Shown: positions 10,871 through 21,914 of the stretch, one piece after another
Numbering within the stretch: position 1 is the stretch's first letter
Layout: the number at the start of each line of letters is the position of its first letter
Origin: Chinchilla lanigera
Lineage: Eukaryota > Chordata > Mammalia > Rodentia > Chinchillidae
NCBI RefSeq assembly: GCF_000276665.1
Contig: NW_004955476.1
Coordinates: forward strand, 8,628,746 to 8,692,745
DNA: 64,000 nucleotides
Reading direction: 5' to 3'
The notes under the pieces: model-generated
The model's input: the letters and a program-made list of their open reading frames with translations, nothing else
Database searches by the model: none
What the model was told of the DNA's origin: nothing
Translations under genes and position numbers: made by a program

Positions 10871-11367
10871 AGTAACGTATAGTGTGGTACAGGAAGTAGT
10901 AAATATTATTAAGAATTTATACACAGGCTGCAGGCACGACTTACAATTAGTACAAATGACAGTGTAAAATTAAACAGTGCTTAGGGTGGTGTGGACTTAA
11001 ATGTTACAGTGTGTCAAGGGAAAGAGGAAGTGTGGGGCATCAGCAGGGCACGCACGCTCTCTGCACCAGGCCCAGCAAGCGGAAAGCTCTTGGTGAATGT
11101 GTCATGGTTCTATTATCCCCACTATTGACCATAGAGACCTTGTAGAAGAGGTTAAACTTGAGAGGAGTCTTAAAGAATGAGTAGGAAGAGGATGGAAAGG
11201 GTCTAACAACATTCCGGGAGCGGGGAAGCAAGGCACGGTCCACTAAAGGAGGGCTGCCGATCCACAGGGAACAAGTACAGGGAGCCCTGGCTTCTCCATC
11301 TGCATTTTGTTACTGTCCTGCTCAGCAATGTCTCCTCTTCCTGACGGTGTGCGTGTGCTGGCTACTC

Positions 11368-11805
11368 TGCGCAGTGGGCTGAATGACGGTCCAAAGGAAA
11401 ACGTCCTTGCCTCACCCTCCTAAATCTGTCAGTATTACCTCAGCTGGAAAATGGTCTTTGCAGGTGTACTTAAGGGTCTCTGGATGCGGAAATTATCCTG
11501 GGTTACCCATTAGGACCCTAAACCCAGTGGCAAGTGTCACAAGGGAAACATGCAGAGACATCCAGGGAAGAGGAAGTGAAGTACGGCCCCAGAGGAGGCC
11601 CCCAGTGATGCTGCCCCAAGCTGAGGGCTGAAAACCGATTCCGGATGCTTAGGAGAGGCCACAGAATTCTTCCTCCAAGAGTGTTCTGAGGGAGTAAGGC
11701 TTGGACGCCTCCGTGACCACAAACTCCTGCGTCTGGGCCTGTGAGAGGATGAATCTTTGTTTATTGGTCTAACCGAGTTTTACAGCAGAAAACAATTACA
11801 CTGTG
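11368..11805 (+). repeat. MaLR LTR (MLT1 type), nearly full length
   Basis: Starts 'GTGGGCTGAATGACGGTCC', the MLT1 head (gtgggctgaataatggcccc). It continues through 'TTTGCAGGTGTACTTAAGGG' and 'ATTATCCTGGGTTACCCA', equivalent to the MLT1 'gattatcctggattatctgg', then an internal 'AGAATTCTTCCTCCAAGAG', and ends in a decayed 'TTTTACAGCAG' tail. No proviral coding region follows directly. Confidence 0.85.
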
Positions 11806-12189
11806 CCAAACTTGCTGCTTCTCCAGCCCCAGCCTCGGTCTTCTCCTCTCACGGGGATCACAGCCATCCCCAGCACAGTCCTACGGGAATCTTTGGTGGG
11901 CTCACCTGGCCCAGTCCGAGCAGCAGGCCCGGAGGGTTCTTAAAGGACGACTGTTCGGAGACAGGGTGTGAAAAGCAGGGCGGACACAACGCTGGGGTTA
12001 CCAAGGGTGGAGACTTCGATCCAGGGCTGGATCCCCGAAACAAAGAGGCCAAGGAGCCTCTGCAGGCAAGGCCACACCTAGGAGATGCCGACCCCAGGCA
12101 AAGCTCAGAAGCCCCTGTTTTGTCAGCCTACTATGGGCTTAATGTTGTACTCACTAAACTCCCTATGTTGAGCCCAACCCCACTGTGAT
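11806..12189. other. Unclassified sequence between two LTR pieces
   Basis: Lies between two same-strand MaLR LTR pieces and holds several CpGs. A 143-codon plus frame (11757-12188) covers it but begins inside the upstream LTR and shows no gag, protease or other domain, so a retroviral reading frame is not supported. Confidence 0.4.
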
Positions 12190-12475
12190 GGCGTTTGTCA
12201 GCGGGTGCTTCGGGAAGTTACCAGGGCGGGGGGCAGAACCTTCGTAAATGGTGTTTGTGCCCTTACAGGGGAAGAGAGAGCTCCCCTCATGCTGTGCCCA
12301 TGGGCTGCAGTATGAAGGCAGCAGCCACCGAGGAGCCAAGAAGGGGCCATCAACGGAGCTGCGCTGAGCTCAATCCCAGCCTCTAGGACTGTGAAGAATA
12401 ATTCTTGTTGTTCGTAAGCCTCCCTGCTTATGCTGTTTTGTTATAGCAGTCCCAGCGGAGACACAGCCAATCCAC
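12190..12475 (+). repeat. MaLR LTR 3' half (MST/MLT1 type)
   Basis: Shows 'TGCCCTTACAGGGGAAGAGA' in place of 'tgcccttataaaagagac', 'GCCTCTAGGACTGTGAAGAA' in place of 'gcctccagaactgtgagaaa', and a terminal 'TTTTGTTATAGCAGTCCC'. Same strand as the LTR at 11368-11805. Confidence 0.75.
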
Positions 12476-12730
12476 TAGCCTTTCTATAAATAATAGATAA
12501 GCCTGGATTATTTTAAACCCGTGGAGGTCTAGGGGGGCGGAGGCAGAGAAGAAGAGGTGCAGTGCTCCTGGAAATGGGCATACGCTCCCCAGGCTTCTGC
12601 AGAGCCCGGGTGGTAAACCCCAAAAGTAAATCAATAACCACTGATTCTATTTGCGGCTCTGTTTCCACAGAAACGTGTTTGTGGGTGAATTTGGAAGGCA
12701 GATTTACAATGCCAAAACAACCGGTTCTGG

Positions 12731-12760
12731 GGAAAGAAAGAGAAAGAAAGAGAGAAAGAG

Positions 12761-12791
<31 letters not shown>

Positions 12792-12803
12792 AAGGAGGGA
12801 GGG
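12731..12803. repeat. (GAAA)n/(GA)n purine tract
   Basis: Pure-purine run of GAAA, GAGA and GA units. Both strands read as low-complexity frames (Lys/Arg/Glu or Ser/Leu/Phe), which are artefacts. Confidence 0.95.
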
Positions 12804-13985
12804 AACAAATTTCAGCAGAATTTTTTCTTTTTTCTGTAGCAACAAAGGTCTGATTTTATGAACATTCTTCCATTCAGTTCACTGAAGTTGAAGGGAGATG
12901 GTCATCAAACAAAGCCAGCCTTGCTCTTTAAGCACAGTAATGACTGAGATCTGGGAGAACTGTTACGTTCAGTGACGCACTAAATGTGGAAATTGGTGGG
13001 CAGTGCTGAGCTGGCCTTTCAAGTTGGACCTCTTTGCAAGGATGATTAATATAGGAAAACCTAATGTTAGGCAACTGTGCTAGCAAGGGCAACTAACACT
13101 GATTAAAAGAAAAATACAACCTCACTTTTTCTTTGTGCCTTCCCGAATTTTAAGTGTCACGACAAATACGTTGCAGACACTCTGGAAATGCTCTGGAAAT
13201 TGTCTGCCAGGAGGGGTTTTCATGCATACCCCTGTACCTCAAAAAGAAAAAGTTCCATAAAGTCCATTCTCATAAAATAAGTAGCAGTATCAAAACTCTG
13301 GTGCAAACATTGTGTAGAATTTGTTATGGTTCCTTGGTGACACTGATCTACCCCATAATCCAAAGGAAATGGGAGTTTTTTTCATCAGAAGTGTGTCTTA
13401 GCACCTAGTCTGACCTGTCTGCATTTTCCTCGCTTCCACATTGTCCTAGACTGCAGATACGGGAGGAGCAGGGGGAGAAAGGCAAGGTCATTGCCTCAGC
13501 TGTGACATCTGCAAGGGGCTTGAAGGAAAAAAGAAGGGGATCTAGGTAGATCAATACCTGTCCTTAGATCCCAGCCTCCACATCTGATCTTTCTCTTTCT
13601 CTTCTCTTCTACGTTTTTGGCAATGGATGTTGTGAGCTGGTTTTCTTCCATCCTTCATCCCCGTGCTCTCAGAGACAGCACTTCACACCGAGAGGTCACC
13701 TACCTGGCCGCCATTACCTCCTCTAGGTTACACCAAAAACCTGCCAATGCACCTTCTGCTTCTACTCTTGTCCCCTGAGTGTCTTCTCACCTCCCAGTAG
13801 ACCGATCTTGTTGAATTTAATCTCTAGGGTACAATCACTCCCACTGAAGCAGCTTCCCCTGGTACTGACAATGACCCCTACCTCTTTGTAATGCCCCAAA
13901 GGCGATGGCTCATCTTGGCTGCCAGCTTTATTGACTTGAGAGATGCCTAAGAGATTAGTAAAGCAGGGGATGTCTGTGGGGCGTG
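12804..13985. other. Unannotated intergenic sequence
   Basis: No gene recognised and no confident repeat. A 131-codon minus frame at 13762-14157 runs into the adjacent LTR and has no domain features. Confidence 0.4.
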
Positions 13986-13989
13986 AGGT

Positions 13990-14229
13990 CCTGACCTTGG
14001 GCACCATATCTGGTCCCTGGTCTCTTCCTCTCTTCCCCATGCTCCACTTCTCTGCCACCATGAGGTGAGCAGCTCTGCTTTCCTGGCCCTGCACTATGAT
14101 GTGATGCCCTTGCAGCCAGCTGACAATAAACCAAACTTCCAAAGCTGAGAGCCACACTAACCCATCCTCCTTTAAACTGTGGGTGTCAGGTGTTTTGTCC
14201 TAACAACAGGAAAGCTGATTAACACACTC
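13990..14229 (+). repeat. MaLR LTR 3' portion (rodent ORR1/MT-like)
   Basis: Contains 'CCACCATGAGGTGAGCAGCT' and then 'TGACAATAAACCAAACTTCC' (polyadenylation region). It ends with 'GTGTCAGGTGTTTTGTCC' and 'GAAAGCTGATTAACACAC', the typical rodent MaLR tail ('tgtcaggtattttgtcacagcaac...aagctaactaacaca'). Confidence 0.75.
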
Positions 14230-14261
14230 TGGCAAATCTTCACTGTTCTTAGAAGTATAAA

Positions 14262-14443
14262 TGGAAGGAAAAGAAGTAATGGGGGAGGAAGGGAAAAGGG
14301 GGAAGGAGGGAAGAGAAGGGAAGAAGAGAGGAGGGGCGGAGAAAAGAAGGCAGAGGGGTGGGGAAGGAGGAGGGGAAAGGGAGGGGAGGGGAGGGGAAGG
14401 GAGGAGAAGGGAGGGGAAAGGAAAGGAGGGGAGGGGAGGGGAG
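14262..14443. repeat. Long (GGGGA/GGGA/GAA)n purine tract
   Basis: About 180 bp that is almost entirely purine on the plus strand, moving from GGAA-type units into GGGGA-type units near the right end. Two overlapping Gly/Glu/Arg/Lys-rich frames cover it and are artefacts. Such homopurine tracts can adopt triplex (H-DNA) or, in the G-richer part, quadruplex structures. Confidence 0.95.
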
Positions 14444-15799
14444 CGACGGGATCTAGACTGGGTCTTGAACTCCTGTCACACTGTGCTGTAAATAATCAAT
14501 GCACATTCTCAGACTTACCAGGTCCACTAGGTAAAGAATGTGAAAGTAGACTAGCCTCTTAAAAATATAATCAAAGTAATTTTAAATGCATAATGTAGCA
14601 AACAGTACAACCTGTATCTAACAGTTGCAAGGTTCCTTCCATATGAGTTTCCTAAATGCTCTTGAGGCCCAGAGTTGTTCATGAGTAAAGCTCTTGGGTA
14701 GTTAAAAAAGTAAGACTAGGCAGGAAATGCTATGTTACTTAGCAGTTCACATACACACTAAGGATCCCACAAATCTCAGTAACTATAGAGGCACTATATG
14801 CTATACCTTATTATGCAAAATTCTCAGAGTAGACACTTGGCTTCCCAATTTGCAGTGACCTCAGCTGAATGAGTCTCCCAGCCCTGGGCCCATATGCAAT
14901 ATCCGATGCTCATTCCTGAACTTTGGCAGTGCCGGCAAGTCACTTCCTCTTAATAAGGACAGGAGTATTTTCTTCAGCTGCCAGCCAGGCACACGACTAG
15001 GCCTTTCCTTTCTTTCCTTTCCGTAGCTTTCTTTTATCAGATTCGCATAAGCATCCTATTTGGTCTCTGCTCTGTGTGGCTGCCAGTGTGTGAATCGTTT
15101 GATCTTGATGGAACCATAGGGGCAGCAATGAAAACTTAACAAAGTCTCGCAGACTTTATTCCTTTTCTCTTTTAGTCAGATCACATATCTTGGAGATAAA
15201 GATAAAGAGCTGTTATTTTCAGACTGATTCTCAGCAAATGCTTCACGCACACACAGAACTAATAAAAGGCAAGAAACAGACTGCAAAACTCTTCAACTAT
15301 AAATTTGTGTTTAACAAAAATGTAGGAGTAAAATGTAACAAAAAAAGCAGCTGCTGCCAGGTACAGAGTCTACGCTACCTAAGCATTTACAGTCTCTTAT
15401 AACAAGCGACTAGTCTTCTCCATGCAGTATGAAATCCATGGAGAAAAGATACAAAAGCTCACATTGAGCTAAAGTTCTGGATTGGACTGAACATAAGTTT
15501 TACAATTCCATGTTTTCCTGAGATGTTTGTGGTCTGCACTCATAAGTTCATGACAACCTTTGAAATGAGGTATAAACAAGAAAAATTGTTTCCTATGATA
15601 CAGTAAGACCAAAGGGAAAAAATTAAAAGTATAAGGAAATAAAATTTAGAGGAAACTTAACTCTCTTGGAACGCAAAAGGCATAAATTTTCATTGTGATA
15701 AATAGCTCTTCCTCAATAAATGTGGTACAATTATGAATCTTTCAGCTGTAGGCAAAAGTTACAAATGAATCATGTCAACATAGAGTGGCCTATTTGGCA
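14444..15799. other. Unannotated intergenic sequence
   Basis: No gene or confident repeat seen. The sequence is AT-rich with short open frames only. Confidence 0.4.
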
Positions 15800-15950
15800 A
15801 TTCATACTTAGATGCAAAGAACATTTACTACACGCCAAGTGCTGTGTTAGACACCGCCTCGTGTCATCTTGCTTATTCTCCCAGTCACGCTATGGAAAAA
15901 AGTATTACTGTCAGCTTTTGTCATATGAGAAAATGGGTGCACAGGGGCTG
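15800..15950 (-). repeat. MIR/L2-type fragment
   Basis: Plus-strand reading shows 'TTTACTACACGCCAAGTGCT', equivalent to 'tttactatgtgccaggcact', then a 'CTCGTGTCATCTTGCTTATT' block and 'ATGAGAAAATGGGTGCACAG' ('atgaggaaactgaggcacag'). This is the inverted MIR order. Confidence 0.55.
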
Positions 15951-17859
15951 CACTCACTGTGTGGCTGCACAGCATTCAGATGGCAGCTGTGGAAGCCCCC
16001 ACTGAGTCTTGGGATTGCAAGAGGTTTCACAGACAGGTGCAGAATCACTCTGGGGGAGAACTGAATGCTACAGAGCTGGATGTGCACGCACGAGGAAAAG
16101 AGGTTATAAACAGGAATAAGGCTGTGAGGGTTACAGCAAAACTCCCAGAGAAGTGAGAGAGAGAGGAACGTTCCTACTGATACAAAGCTTTGTGACCCAT
16201 GTTGCTTAGTGGCCCAACCCAGGCACCTCCTTTCATGGTGACTCACCCTTCTGCGGGTCTCTCCCCCGTAGACTTCCAGCAGGTTAACCCCACCCGTTTG
16301 ACTTGTGTAAGAGCTCCAGTCAGAACTACACAAATATGAAGTAGCAAATATGTAGGATGAACAAGTCAAAAGGCCTTGTCTACAACATGTAGTCTCTAGT
16401 TAGGAATGAGGAGTTCAGAGACTCTTTCTTCTAGGTGAGAGTATAGCTGCTGTTGCTAAAGGTGGGAAAATTGGGTAATTGAGAAGTGACGGTCCTGTTC
16501 ATTTGTTCCACACTAGCATCATTTCACCGTGTGAGTATGTGCTTTCTACAGCATCCTGATGTACATTTTAAACATACACTTTTATTACTGTTAAATGGCT
16601 TTCTAGATATTTTCACTGAAGAACAAACCCTTCTCTCACAAATCAACATTTGTACAAGAAGGAGTGACTCTCTTCCCCCTACACTATCAAAACTTTTCTT
16701 CACCTACTTCCTCTATTTCTGTTAATGATGAAGCAGCCATCCAAATACCGCAGAAAAACAATTCAGCAGCAGCATTATCTCTGTCCTCTCTCTTCACCTC
16801 CACATTTTCACTGCGTCACATTGATTCTGCCTTTCCAGCCTCTTACGTGTGTCCTTTCTGCTCTGTTTTAGGTGTTAAAGGATAACTTTTAAATGATAAC
16901 ATCAAGGCTCGTGTAGCTATAAAGCAAACACGTGTCAGATACTATCACTCATTAATTAACGAAGAGCCAGTATGGTGCCCTACAAAGCACTGCAATGTGT
17001 AAACAGTAAACAAAGCTGAAATGAATATATAAAAGATATAAATATTTTATAAGTGTATAAAACTGGCTTACTACTTCAGGTGAATGGAGAAGGAAAATGA
17101 ATTATCTCTACCAGACAGAGCTCATATGCATGTCTACAATAAAGACTGATTTGTGTTGCAGTCAGCTACAACTTTCACTGTAAAACTTCATAGGCTAACT
17201 CAGAAATGGAAAGCGCAGCCCCATAGATGCAGATAACAAGGCAGGGCACACGCTGAGAAACATGCTTTTCCAACTGTTAAGCACTTAATAGTTGATGCAT
17301 CTGACCCCTTTCAACGTCTTTCAAAAACGTTCACGATCCACATGATAGTCCTTCTTGTGAACTTCAGAATCTCACACCAAGACTGTTACAGTAGCTTTTC
17401 GCTCTTCTCCCTGATTTTATGCTCTCAGGAGGACTTCGCAATCCACTCAGCCTGACCAAGCCTTAGGCAACTTTCTTCCTAACTTTTGACCCCAGATTTT
17501 CCCTTTCTTGAAGTATCTGCTGTGTGAAACTTCCATGTGTAAATGCTTTTTCTGATCCTTTGAGATGTAAATCTGCAACAGAGATTGTCTGAAGGGCATG
17601 GAAGATAGCTCTTTAAGATGCACTTGTCAGTATGTATATATAGATATATCTTTCCCTCCTTTCTTTCTGTTCTCCTTCCATCATCCCAGTTGTTCTTTCC
17701 TTTTGAGCAATTTCTTTCCCTTTCACAATATCTATTGTACATTTCAGACTTTATTTACTCTTTCAGGTTCTTTCACTAGGGAGACAGTATGATGCTTACA
17801 CATGGGACAAGATAGCCAAGATAATTATTACTAACTTCTGTTGGTTTATTGAAAGGAAT
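15951..17859. other. Unannotated intergenic sequence
   Basis: No gene or family recognised. A 152-codon minus frame at 15911-16369 begins within the MIR-like fragment and lacks any domain. A pyrimidine-rich patch lies near 17645-17730. Confidence 0.4.
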
Positions 17860-18043
17860 AGTTAATGCTTAATTTTTTGAACAATTTTGCATGCTTGTAT
17901 CTGGTAATCTGAACAACTACTTTGAAGACAACAATATGCAATATAACAACCATCGTTGAATTCATATCATCTTGTTTTATGAAATTCTGTATCATTTCTA
18001 ATTTTTTTATTATTTTTTATTCTCTTTAAAATTAAAAAAAAGA
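17860..18043 (+). mobile_element. L1-like 3' end, second copy of local family
   Basis: Aligns with the copies at 9153-9375 (inverted) and 60345-60588: 'TTGCATGCTTGTATCTGG', 'ACTTTGAAGACAACAATATG', 'CAACCATCGTTGAATTC' and 'GAAATTCTGTATCATT'. It ends in an A-rich tail at about 18030-18043. More diverged than the 60-kb copy; no clear target duplication. Confidence 0.65.
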
Positions 18044-18786
18044 TGTACTTACCAGGAAAGAGAGCAACCTGTCCTGCAGTCTCTGTGAGGGCCTGGGAGC
18101 CTAAATTCCAGAAGGACGGAGGCCTCCTTTCCTTCCTTCACCCACCCCTCTCTAACTTCCTTCAGGACTTTGCTACTAATGCAGCCCGTACTTAGAAACT
18201 GCAGGCTCTGGGTTTCACAGACTTGAGCTCAGCCTCCCTCCCTAACGGCCCATATTTGAGTGAGGTCTTCTTCTCTGTTTAACTAGCCTGGCACACGGTT
18301 TTTCTCCTTTTACACATCTATCTTGTTCCGTCTACCACAAACATTGATTGTTCCTAAGACACAGTTGTCTGTAGCCTTCTCGTCTACCCAAATTATTGCC
18401 CACCACAACCAACAGGTGCACAACTCTTGGGTTACAGATAAAGACCCCAAGACCGTAATCTTCAGTGAAATGAATGAGACGCACAAGCTTAAGAAGTGCG
18501 TTGTCTTGTGTGAGAAACCCGAAGGATAAATAAGGAGCAAATGGAGGAGAGACATTAGAAAGTAGGAAAACCTTGTTCACATGAGAGGTGTAAGGGAAGG
18601 AAAAAAAGCAGCATTTAAAGAAAAAGTGGAAATGGAGCTTTTGTAAATGGGGAAGGAGGACGAGAAGGAGGGAACAAAAAACAAAGAAAGGAGATGTGTT
18701 GTGCCCATGCACAAACCCCCCGTGTTGAACGTGATCGTTATGTACTGCAAACATGTGCTAATAAAAATGTGTTTTCCTGACCCATT
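18044..18786. other. Unannotated intergenic sequence
   Basis: No gene or repeat family recognised. Overlapping opposing frames near 18310-18754 include a 140-codon minus frame with no domain. Confidence 0.4.
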
Positions 18787-19030
18787 GTGTTAATCAGGCT
18801 TCTCCAGAAGAGAAGAGGGGTTTATCTTAGGCCGGTTCATAGGATCAGAAGTTGGATGGCCCCATAAAGACCACTTGCAGACTGCGGAGCCAGGGGACCC
18901 AGTGGTGCTTGGTAAGAAGCCGGAAGCCTCAGCACGTGGGGAAGCCAGGGTGCAGCGCCAGTGCAGGGCTCAGGCCCAGAAGCTGCCAGAGGGGTCCCTG
19001 GTGCGAGTCTTCCACAGCTGAAGAATGAAG
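18787..19030 (-). repeat. ERVL-type LTR fragment (MLT2-like)
   Basis: Begins 'GTTAATCAGGCTTCTCCAGA', the inverted end of the MLT2-like LTR family (gttagtcagggttctccagaga). It continues with a GC-rich block in the expected order ('AGCCAGGGGACCCAGTGG'). Homology is lost after about 19030. The opposite-orientation relatives are at 23994 and 41463. Confidence 0.45.
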
Positions 19031-20047
19031 CAGAAACACAAACAAAACGAAGGGAACCTGGCACTCATTCTTGAGGCATCTGGCTTGCGGACTCCAGTAA
19101 GCTGCTGCCGCTCCCTGGTTGCATGTGGACCCCAGCCTGGTGGGCAGTGTCCCCCGTGGTCAGGGTGGTTTTCTGTCCCTTTTCTGTGTGCTCAGGTGCG
19201 ACACCCATGCCAACACTCCAGCAGTGTGCTCCAACAACTGTTGAGGACCGCTCAGCCCAGTCCAACTGACGACCAAGACTACCCATCAACCCCCGTAACA
19301 ACAAGCAAACCCGGTGTTTCAACAGCAGTAGCCTTTACATAAAACCTAGATTGTTTCTTGAGCTATGGCATATACAGCAGTCCTCCTGGGCTCCCTGTCA
19401 AGCACCACCACAATGAACTTTCTCCCAGTAGGGGACTCACTGTCAGCAGAGGCTGGTTTCCAAGTGCCCACAGTGACTCCTGGGGTGTGTGCATTTCCAA
19501 GGGGCCCTTTCCTCTCCCCACTTACTTGCTTGGCCTTGCTGCTTCAATCAAGGCCATTGAGCTAAAAGCCACACCCTTCAGATTCCCCTAACTTTTGATC
19601 ACTTTGTATAGTGGCAGAGTTTCTCTTTCTCCGTTTCTGGATTCAGACTCTCCCCTGGCCCTCTAGGAGAGATTCTCCTCACTCTCTTCTCTGTCTGGAG
19701 TATACTCACCTGCCTCATTTTCTGACTCCTCTCTCCAGCCAGCTTCTGAACCTCTTCCCTCATCTTCTGCAGCACCTATGTTCCTGTTCAGTAATAACGG
19801 CCTCTCTGACCTGCTCATCCCACTAGTCTTGTCCCATAACAACAGTGCTTATTTAAACTGCTCTACTCTTTGACTCTCTCTGTGCAGAAGTTAACCTACC
19901 CTCACGTATACACACATTTACTAACACAAATCATGTGGGTGACAAGAGGCATTGTTGGTACATTCCACAAAAGCATGTGATGAAATTCAAATTCTCATCC
20001 TCAGTGTCAGCTTTTTTAGCTCCAACAGCCTATTTGACCTTTTTATA
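19031..20047. other. Unannotated intergenic sequence
   Basis: No gene recognised. The part around 19600-19850 is pyrimidine-rich on the plus strand. It could hold a decayed LTR, but I cannot place it. Confidence 0.4.
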
Positions 20048-20065
20048 GGCTGGATGTCCGCTCTT

Positions 20066-20200
20066 CCTTTCTTTCTTAAAGACAGGATCTAACTGTGTAC
20101 TTCCAACTCGCTATGTAGCCCAGGCTGGTTTTGAACTCACAGAGATCCTCCTGCCCCAGCCTCCCAAGTGCTGGGATTTACAGGTGTGCAGCACACACCA
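20066..20200 (-). mobile_element. B1 SINE with target-site duplication
   Basis: Inverted B1: 'CTATGTAGCCCAGGCTGG', 'CCTCCCAAGTGCTGGGATTT' and 'ACAGGTGTGCAGCACACACC' read backwards give the 7SL-derived B1 head and body. It is flanked by 18-bp direct repeats with two mismatches: GGCTGGATGTCCGCTCTT at 20048-20065 and GGCTGGCTGTCCACTCTT at 20201-20218. This marks a moderately old retroposition. Confidence 0.9.
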
Positions 20201-20404
20201 GGCTGGCTGTCCACTCTTGTATTTCTAAGCCTTTTGTTGAGTTTCTCCTTTCTGCTTACACTGGCCTGATCTAGCTATTGCCTCTTAATACCATGGCCCT
20301 ACTAATAAAAGGCCAAAAGAATAAAGTATGTGATGTTTTTAAGAAAATAATTTTTATTTTCTCTTAAGTAAGCAGAACACTTTCTTTCATCTTTTAATCC
20401 ACCA

Positions 20405-20594
20405 AGTGTATAGGGTAAATTTATTAGTTTGGTAGCACTTGCAAAAGTAAAGCCCTGTCAGGATTCTGCCTTCAAACAGAAAATAACATCACCTGGTATG
20501 TGACCCACCAGAAGGAAATGGGCATGGGTGATCAATTGGCATGACTTGGTCCCTGGCATCACTCATCCAACAAGGCCAGCAGGTGAGCTAAATG
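20405..20594 (-). other. Possible 3'UTR downstream of minus-strand frame
   Basis: On the minus strand this follows the stop codon of the frame at 20595-20801. It contains AATAAA at about 20417-20422 (plus-strand TTTATT) and is unique sequence. It fits a 3'UTR but could equally be a chance AT-rich stretch. Confidence 0.25.
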
Positions 20595-20801
20595 TCATCT
20601 CTCTGGGGCAAGAGAACGCAGAATGTGGGCCACATCTTCAGCAGGTAATGCTCCGTATGTAAGGTTAGCAAGCTGCTCTGCAGCAACTGGGACTCCACAA
20701 TGCATCAGTCTCAACAGATAAAACTTCTTGAGGCTACCACTGCATATCGACACACAGCTATTCTCTTCTATGAAAGCCATCACAGGTTCAAGGAGCTTTC
20801 T
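20595..20801 (-). pseudogene. Protein-like minus-strand frame: candidate terminal exon or retrocopy fragment
   Basis: This is the most protein-like frame in the window: about 68 codons ending in TGA, with an internal ATG at 20780. Its mix of hydrophobic, charged and alanine/leucine-rich stretches looks helical. It contains 'CSGSLKKFYLLRLMHCG', then 'VPVAAEQLANLTYGALP', then 'AEDVAHILRSLAPER' before the stop. It lies outside any recognised repeat. An in-frame TAG sits directly upstream, at a position where 'CCCCGTAG' could serve as a splice acceptor. Alternatively the frame continues upstream through a one-base shift into another open stretch ('SGSFVVSENMNYPR'), which would suggest a broken retrocopy. 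I do not recognise the family and assign no function. Confidence 0.3.
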
Positions 20802-21822
20802 CTACGGGGATAATTCATATTTTCAGAAACTACAAAGCTTCCAGAAAAGCTGAGAAGACTCATTATTCTTACAGAGTGGTCCCAACTGGAAGCCTTTAAG
20901 AGCAAGCTAGGTTGGACATACTACTGAGAGGTGGAGCCCATGCTCACATTATTGAAAATGTGCTCTTACCACAGCCGGTCCTTTGGTTGCACATATTCGG
21001 GGTTACTTTGGAGTTTTGTGTTTGTCTTTATAGATCAGAATTACTCCCTGACCTGATATGATTTCTGCATTAGGCACTTTGGAAACAAATGACCGAAGTT
21101 CAATAAAATAGTTTAGGGACACAGTGGTGGGAGTAATTTATATTGGCTGATGTGCCAACAGTATCAGACGATTATGAGCTTGGAGTTTGCCTGGATACAG
21201 AGACTGAATGTCTTCATTTTTTCTTTATTTTAGGATAACATTTCCCCATAGAGTAGTAAAAATGATGATTGTCAACTCTAGGCTCGCACCACACTTAGAA
21301 CTACAAATATTGTTACACTGTGGCCATCCTTACCCATCAGTGTCCCGCGTGGGTACAGGGCTGTGACTGGTCAGGTCCGAGACAACTCTTAGCAGAAGGG
21401 TGGTCACAAAGCCCAAACCTGCTGAACATTCGAGCTTTGTCTTCCACAAGCCAGTGCACTGCATTCCATGTTGACGAATATTGTGAACACTAAGGAGAAA
21501 AGCGCCATTGTTTCTACTTATGTGAGGCTGTGAATTTCTGGAACATAAAATCCACTCCAGAGGCGAGTGCTGCTGCCTACACACCAACGCTCCTTGCAGG
21601 CAGCACTCACTCTTGTTCACAGTGACCCGATTCCACGTCATCGAATGAACTTGTGGAATCTTTGAAGGGTAAATAATAGAAATGTCAGTTGTTCTTCATA
21701 GCCATGTTGTCTGGAGAAGGAATGAACAGTCTTAGGACCACATCTCATTAACACTATCCACCTCCCCTAAGCTAATCAGTCCAGAAAGTCTGCAGTGGTT
21801 ATTGTCAGATCAACTACAGAGA
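20802..21822. other. Unannotated intergenic sequence
   Basis: No gene or repeat recognised. A 103-codon minus frame at 21330-21641 lacks any domain. Confidence 0.4.
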
Positions 21823-21914
21823 GACTCCAAGGAGGAAAGAAGAAAGGAAACGGAGGACAGGAGGGAAAAGGGGAGCGGAGGGGGGGAAAGAAAGGAAGGG
21901 AAGAGCAAAGAGAC
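21823..21914. repeat. Purine-rich low-complexity tract
   Basis: About 90 bp of GAGG, GAAA and GGGA units, purine on the plus strand with rare pyrimidines. Frames across it are low-complexity Glu/Arg/Lys or Ser/Phe/Leu. Confidence 0.85.

Noticed and set aside
12562..12861. Lys/Arg/Glu-rich frame
   Set aside because: Produced by the GAAA/GA microsatellite at 12731-12803.
14179..14562. Gly/Glu/Arg-rich frame
   Set aside because: Produced by the homopurine tract at 14262-14443.
15911..16369. 152-codon minus-strand frame
   Set aside because: It begins inside a MIR-like repeat, has a cysteine/serine-rich random composition, and has no domain or splice context.
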